Assembly (NCBI GenBank): GCA_023435645.1
Contig: JAEYRK010000063.1
Span: forward strand, 1-10,031
From: Bacillota bacterium
GTDB lineage: Bacteria; Bacillota; Clostridia; Lachnospirales; Lachnospiraceae
Length of the DNA: 10,031 bases
Reading direction: 5' to 3'
In this document: piece by piece, positions 8,201 to 10,031 of the stretch
Layout of the letters: each line of letters begins with the position of its first letter
Position numbering within the stretch: position 1 is the stretch's first letter
The notes under the pieces: model-generated
Told to the model about the DNA's origin: nothing
Databases searched by the model: none
What the model saw: only the letters and a program-made list of their open reading frames with translations
Position numbers and translations under genes: made by a program

Positions 8201-9087
8201 GGCTTGTAATTTCAAAACAGCTGCTGGAGCTAATGGGAGGAAGGATATGGGTAGAGAGTGAAAAGGGAAGGGGCAGTAACTTCTGCTTTACGATACCTTA
8301 CCTGCCGGGTAACAAACCGGAGGAGCTTTCTGAGCCGCTGTCCATACTAGTAAGGGAAGATGCATCGAGTCCACTCCGTGTACTGGTCGTAGAAGATGAT
8401 CCGATAAATCAACAGGTGTTACAAAGAATGCTTAAGGATAAGGGCCATGCTATCACTTCGGCCAATAATGGTCTGGAGGCATTGAAGTATTATCAGGAGA
8501 ATCCCTATGAGCTAATCCTGATGGACATTCAAATGCCGCATATGGATGGAGTGGAAGCAGCCAGAAGAATTCGTGAAATCGAGCAGAGGAAACAAAAGGA
8601 GTATACCCCGATTATTGCGTTAACCGCATACGCACTCAAGGGTGACAGAGAGAAATATCTGTCCCTTGGCATGGACGACTATGTGGCAAAGCCGATTCAG
8701 ATGGAGGAGCTGTACCGTACGATTGATCGCTTGATGAACCGGAGGAAGGATGGTAAGGAAGATTCGGATATTATGATTACGGATGTGGGGATTGTGTATC
8801 CATCAGGGAAGAAGGATGAAACAGAGCCTGAGGAAATACTCTTTTCAAAGCTAGTGATCAAAATGGATGAGATGGAGATGGCGATTAATGCCAACAATGT
8901 CATGGCGCTGGAAGCTATTGCCAATGCAGTGAAGGAGCTTTGTAATCAGCTGGAAGCAGAGGAACTGAAGAGCACAGCCTTTCGGATAGAGCTGGCAGCC
9001 AGACGGGATGAACCGATGGAGGTGCTCCGGTACTGCGAACAGCTTCAAAGAGAATTTTTTGTATATCGTAGATCTTTTGTCTCATAA
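5242..9087 (+). CDS. Soluble six-PAS hybrid histidine kinase with receiver and degenerate Hpt
   Basis: A 1281-residue multidomain sensor kinase with no membrane segment, so cytoplasmic or array-associated. Six PAS domains occur in order at about 12-132, 144-272, 284-400, 408-515, 525-644 and 654-775; several end in the typical (R)DIT/DIS-E motif. PAS2 carries a cysteine cluster C195-x7-C203-x5-C209-x2-C212. PAS3 looks like the PAS_3 subtype; PAS4 and PAS5 resemble each other. The HisKA domain (about 797-862) has His804 in SHEIRTP; the ATPase domain (about 910-1025) has N box LNNLINNSIKF (915-925), DTGIGI (953-958) and GGTGLGL (982-988). The receiver (about 1046-1166) is complete: Glu1051-Asp1052-Asp1053, Asp1095, Thr1128, Lys1150. 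The C-terminal 80 residues fit the Hpt fold, but Asn1228 replaces the phosphoacceptor His (ANAVKEL). It lies 122 bp after the receptor and 13 bp before the response regulator. Signals sensed are unknown. Confidence 0.93.
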   Translation: MNRTDQRNISLSHEQTAAMLSCIGDGVIATDIEGYITYMNPTAEIITGWSTSDAIGMLFDEIFSLFNTVTSEISESPIRLALAAGKVTGLQNHSAIRTKSKDVKYISASCSPIEQNKQIIGVVVVFRDITKLKNTEEKLRIERNNLETIFEASPHGKLIIDKNYRIRQINKAYLKELNADLLHIEGKILGEGISCPNHLESGCGYGSSCRSCKFRKYVSEVLHTGESRLGIVSNQTIIKNGAELKQWRKLDFVPLEINHELCVMINSEDITEQKENEEALTKMNDFYLRMYEKFPTFNWKTDTEGNIIYMSNNWVEVTGTPVEASYGVRWLHLIDPEMKDKLWTKFTEVVINLGAYDTECRLLCNGSEYRWVKLYIRPFYNMEGMYEGYIGMGIDIHDKKMAEEGLQRYQLLSQNTRDIIMFIKEDGSIIEANEAATHSYGYTYQELCGLSIYDIRKNKKETYKNLRAAKEDGIVFETVHYRKNGTGFPVEVSAQATELGGKRIILSIIRDISERKNSEKAIYENEAKFRMLFHKAWDLIYLHELVDDPEILSRIIEVNDTVCDTLGYNRNELIGKSIKAIKSEKGIRENPAIIDNIIRKGNYTYETAHVTKDGREIPLEVNSHYFKLADKKLVLSVARNITERKKAELRLLESEKRYHDLFMNLHSGFVYYKLIFDPAGNICDFQFTLYNGAYHEMFLQDKGEVIGKTYIEVFPESKKEIDRNKVLYKEILTEEKTVYLDEIYDPRTKRWYSMALYSPEKGYIAQVITDIDEKKRADILLKRAKDQAEAASLAKSEFLANMSHEIRTPINGIVGMIDLTLLTELDSEQRENLLTAKTCARSLVNVINDILDFSKMEAGKLSIKNTNFNMKELLEEITKAHSFRANEKGLELLYAYAPNISPYLIGDPNRLQQVLNNLINNSIKFTDVGEVSIEVRRKLRDGGKEELQFSVRDTGIGISPKEQELLFQSFSQVDSSNTRRYGGTGLGLVISKQLLELMGGRIWVESEKGRGSNFCFTIPYLPGNKPEELSEPLSILVREDASSPLRVLVVEDDPINQQVLQRMLKDKGHAITSANNGLEALKYYQENPYELILMDIQMPHMDGVEAARRIREIEQRKQKEYTPIIALTAYALKGDREKYLSLGMDDYVAKPIQMEELYRTIDRLMNRRKDGKEDSDIMITDVGIVYPSGKKDETEPEEILFSKLVIKMDEMEMAINANNVMALEAIANAVKELCNQLEAEELKSTAFRIELAARRDEPMEVLRYCEQLQREFFVYRRSFVS

Positions 9088-9093
9088 GGAGGG
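9086..9093 (+). promoter_or_regulatory. Ribosome binding site that decides the response regulator start
   Basis: AAGGAGGG overlaps the TAA stop of the hybrid kinase (9085-9087) and ends 7 nt before ATG at 9101, an ideal arrangement for translational coupling. The open frame extends upstream to an ATG at 9008 inside the kinase gene, but that part reads as out-of-frame kinase sequence and has no receiver-like content. Confidence 0.85.
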
Positions 9094-9100
9094 AAAATAC

Positions 9101-9493
9101 ATGAGAATATTGATTGTTGAGGATGATTTGGTCAGTAGGAAGTTTTTATCAAAGTTTTTATCCGGATATGGTGAAGTGGATGTAGTAGTGGATGGAATCG
9201 AAGCGCTCGATGCCTATCTGATGTCAGTGAAGGATAATCAGCCCTATGATCTGATCTGCTTAGACATTATGATGCCAAAGGTAGATGGGGTAAAGGTACT
9301 GAAAGCCATCCGTGATTATGAAAAGTCGAAGGGAGTACTTCCTGAGCAGAGAGTCAAGGTAATTATGACGACTGCATTACAGGAGACACAGCTGGTGAAG
9401 CAATCCTTTGAGATTGGTTGCGAGGCCTATGCGGCAAAGCCGATTGACATTGATAAATTTGTAGAGGTTATGCAGAAGCTGGAACTGATCTAA
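9101..9493 (+). CDS. Single-domain CheY-like response regulator
   Basis: A 130-residue stand-alone receiver with no output domain, cytoplasmic. It opens directly with the first strand MRILIVEDD; acidic pocket Glu7-Asp8-Asp9, phosphoacceptor Asp55 in CLDIMMPKVDG, conserved Thr91 (in IMTTAL) and Lys113 in AAKPID are all in place. Tyr110, three residues before the lysine, occupies the position of the switch tyrosine of CheY. The VSRKFL helix and the insertion-bearing loop between beta3 and beta4 (REYEKS-like, about 72-85) place it in a widespread clostridial/proteobacterial single-domain receiver group often found beside hybrid kinases, more than with flagellar CheY. It starts 13 bp after the kinase and is the last gene before the terminator. 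Likely recipient of phosphoryl groups from CheA and/or the hybrid kinase; its downstream target is not in the window. Confidence 0.93.
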   Translation: MRILIVEDDLVSRKFLSKFLSGYGEVDVVVDGIEALDAYLMSVKDNQPYDLICLDIMMPKVDGVKVLKAIRDYEKSKGVLPEQRVKVIMTTALQETQLVKQSFEIGCEAYAAKPIDIDKFVEVMQKLELI

Positions 9494-9539
9494 GGCTTCT
9501 TAGGCTTCTGTTGTAAACACAAATATGATTCTTTAATTT

Positions 9540-9592
9540 AAAGGAGCTGTCATCCAAACGGTGTAATCACCGTAGGATGGGCTCCTTTTCTT
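9540..9592 (+). terminator. Rho-independent terminator with a composite stem, end of the operon
   Basis: AAAGGAGC (9540-9547) pairs with GCTCCTTT (9581-9588); CATCC (9551-9555) pairs with GGATG (9575-9579); an inner perfect hairpin ACGGTG (9558-9563) / CACCGT (9568-9573) closes on a TAAT loop. The stem runs into TTTTCTT. It sits 46 bp after the response regulator stop and no terminator was seen between the six upstream genes, so it should mark the 3' end of the whole unit. Confidence 0.9.
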
Positions 9593-9635
9593 AGGGGATA
9601 GCTAGAAACAAGGGGTCATAATACCAGAGTATCCA

Positions 9636-9649
9636 TGGGGCTTACCCCA
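9636..9649 (+). other. Short GC hairpin in the gap before the XRE gene
   Basis: TGGGG (9636-9640) and CCCCA (9645-9649) form a perfect 5-bp stem around CTTA. It is followed by AAGTTAACC and not by a T-run, so it is not a convincing terminator. It may be a protein-binding or structural element, or chance. Confidence 0.3.
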
Positions 9650-9650
9650 A

Positions 9651-9686
9651 GTTAACCAATAGTTAAATAAATTAATCAAAGTTAAC
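9651..9686. repeat. Repeated GTTAAC palindromes upstream of the XRE gene
   Basis: The 6-bp palindrome GTTAAC occurs at 9651-9656 and 9681-9686, exactly 30 bp apart (about three helical turns), with a further AGTTAA at 9661-9666 between them. They lie just upstream of the candidate promoter of the XRE gene, where an operator or activator site would be expected. The region is AT-rich, so coincidence is possible. Confidence 0.3.
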
Positions 9687-9696
9687 TAGGGCTCTA

Positions 9697-9725
9697 TTGC
9701 TTTTTGCGGATAATAGAACTAAAAT
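9697..9725 (+). promoter_or_regulatory. Candidate promoter of the XRE regulator gene
   Basis: TTGCTT (9697-9702) and TAAAAT (9720-9725) are 17 bp apart; the -10 matches consensus at five positions, the -35 at three. An overlapping alternative is TTGCGG (9704-9709) with TATTAT (9728-9733), 18 bp apart. Either would give a leader of about 25-35 nt before ATG 9765. A promoter is needed here because the terminator at 9540-9592 isolates this gene from the upstream unit. Confidence 0.45.
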
Positions 9726-9764
9726 AGTATTATAGTAAAATAATCCTGACAGGAGCTTATTGTT

Positions 9765-10031
9765 ATGGGAAATATACGAATTGGAAGCAGAATAGCAGAG
9801 TATAGGAAGCGGATGGGCATCACTCAGGAGGAGCTGGCGAAGCATCTTGGTGTATCGAAGCCTGCCGTATCAAAATGGGAATCAGAGCAGAGCTATCCGG
9901 ATATTCTGCTGCTACCCGAATTAGCCACATTTTTTAATATCAGTATTGATGAACTGGTAGGCTTTGAGCCTCAAATGACCTTAGAAGAGATCCGGAAGCT
10001 ATATCGCAGATTGGCAGAGGCTTTTACAAAG
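9765..10031 (+). CDS. XRE-family helix-turn-helix regulator, 3' end outside the window
   Basis: The first 89 codons of an open frame that has no stop before the window ends. Residues about 6-62 form a Cro/C1-type helix-turn-helix: RIAEYRKRMGITQEELAKHL, then the recognition helix SKPAVSKWE (31-39), then YPDILLLPELATFFNIS and DELVG. After it comes a helical segment beginning EPQMTLEEIRKLYRRLAEAF, which in relatives leads into a longer C-terminal region (this family usually exceeds 150 residues), often next to transporter genes. AGGAG at 9751-9755 lies 9 nt before the ATG. It has its own candidate promoter and is separated from the chemosensory unit by a terminator, so a functional link to it is not implied. 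The DNA target and effector are unknown. Confidence 0.88.
   Translation, partial: MGNIRIGSRIAEYRKRMGITQEELAKHLGVSKPAVSKWESEQSYPDILLLPELATFFNISIDELVGFEPQMTLEEIRKLYRRLAEAFTK

Noticed and set aside
9008..9100. Upstream extension of the response regulator into the kinase gene
   Set aside because: The receiver fold begins exactly at ATG 9101, which has an ideal AAGGAGGG; the extra 31 codons are shadow reading of the kinase C terminus.
9493..9509. Short near-tandem repeat of AGGCTTCT after the response regulator stop
   Set aside because: Two copies of an 8-bp motif with no further context; likely chance.

Overview
The window looks like chromosomal DNA from a low-to-moderate GC Gram-positive anaerobe, most likely a member of the Clostridia close to Lachnospiraceae. 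The grounds are strong AGGAGG-type Shine-Dalgarno sites before almost every gene, a textbook sigma-A promoter, intrinsic terminators, and protein styles (CheA with a P2 domain, the SxxK/KPID single-domain receiver, the XRE regulator with the 'YPDI..LP.LA..FNIS.DEL' pattern) that I associate with that group. The family assignment is inference; no ribosomal or other marker gene is present.

Layout. Positions 43-9592 form what appears to be one complete six-gene transcription unit on the + strand. It starts with a near-perfect promoter (43-71) followed by a palindromic operator (74-95). The genes follow in order: a TetR-family repressor (109-690), the chemotaxis kinase CheA (740-2794, TTG start), the adaptor CheW (2887-3375), a transmembrane chemoreceptor (3389-5119), a very large soluble hybrid histidine kinase with six PAS domains (5242-9087), and a 130-residue single-domain response regulator (9101-9493). 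A strong composite-stem terminator at 9540-9592 closes the unit. After a 170-bp AT-rich gap with possible regulatory elements, an XRE-type regulator starts at 9765 and runs off the window end.

How the parts may work together. The receptor, CheW and CheA make a minimal chemosensory signalling complex. CheA keeps its phosphoacceptor histidine (P1), the P2 response-regulator docking domain, the dimerisation, ATPase and CheW-like domains. The hybrid kinase adds a second, cytoplasmic input with an unusual four-cysteine PAS domain, an intact HisKA/ATPase core and an intact receiver, but its C-terminal Hpt-like domain has Asn where the phosphoacceptor His should be. The stand-alone receiver at the end is the only obvious diffusible output and could be served by CheA, by the hybrid kinase, or by both. 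No cheR, cheB, cheC, cheD, cheX or flagellar gene lies in the unit, so it is either a specialised accessory array relying on adaptation enzymes encoded elsewhere or a non-motility signalling device. The TetR repressor, probably autoregulated through the promoter-proximal palindrome, would make production of the whole device inducible.

Most small ORFs on the minus strand are shadows of these genes. I found no RNA genes, mobile elements or CRISPR arrays.
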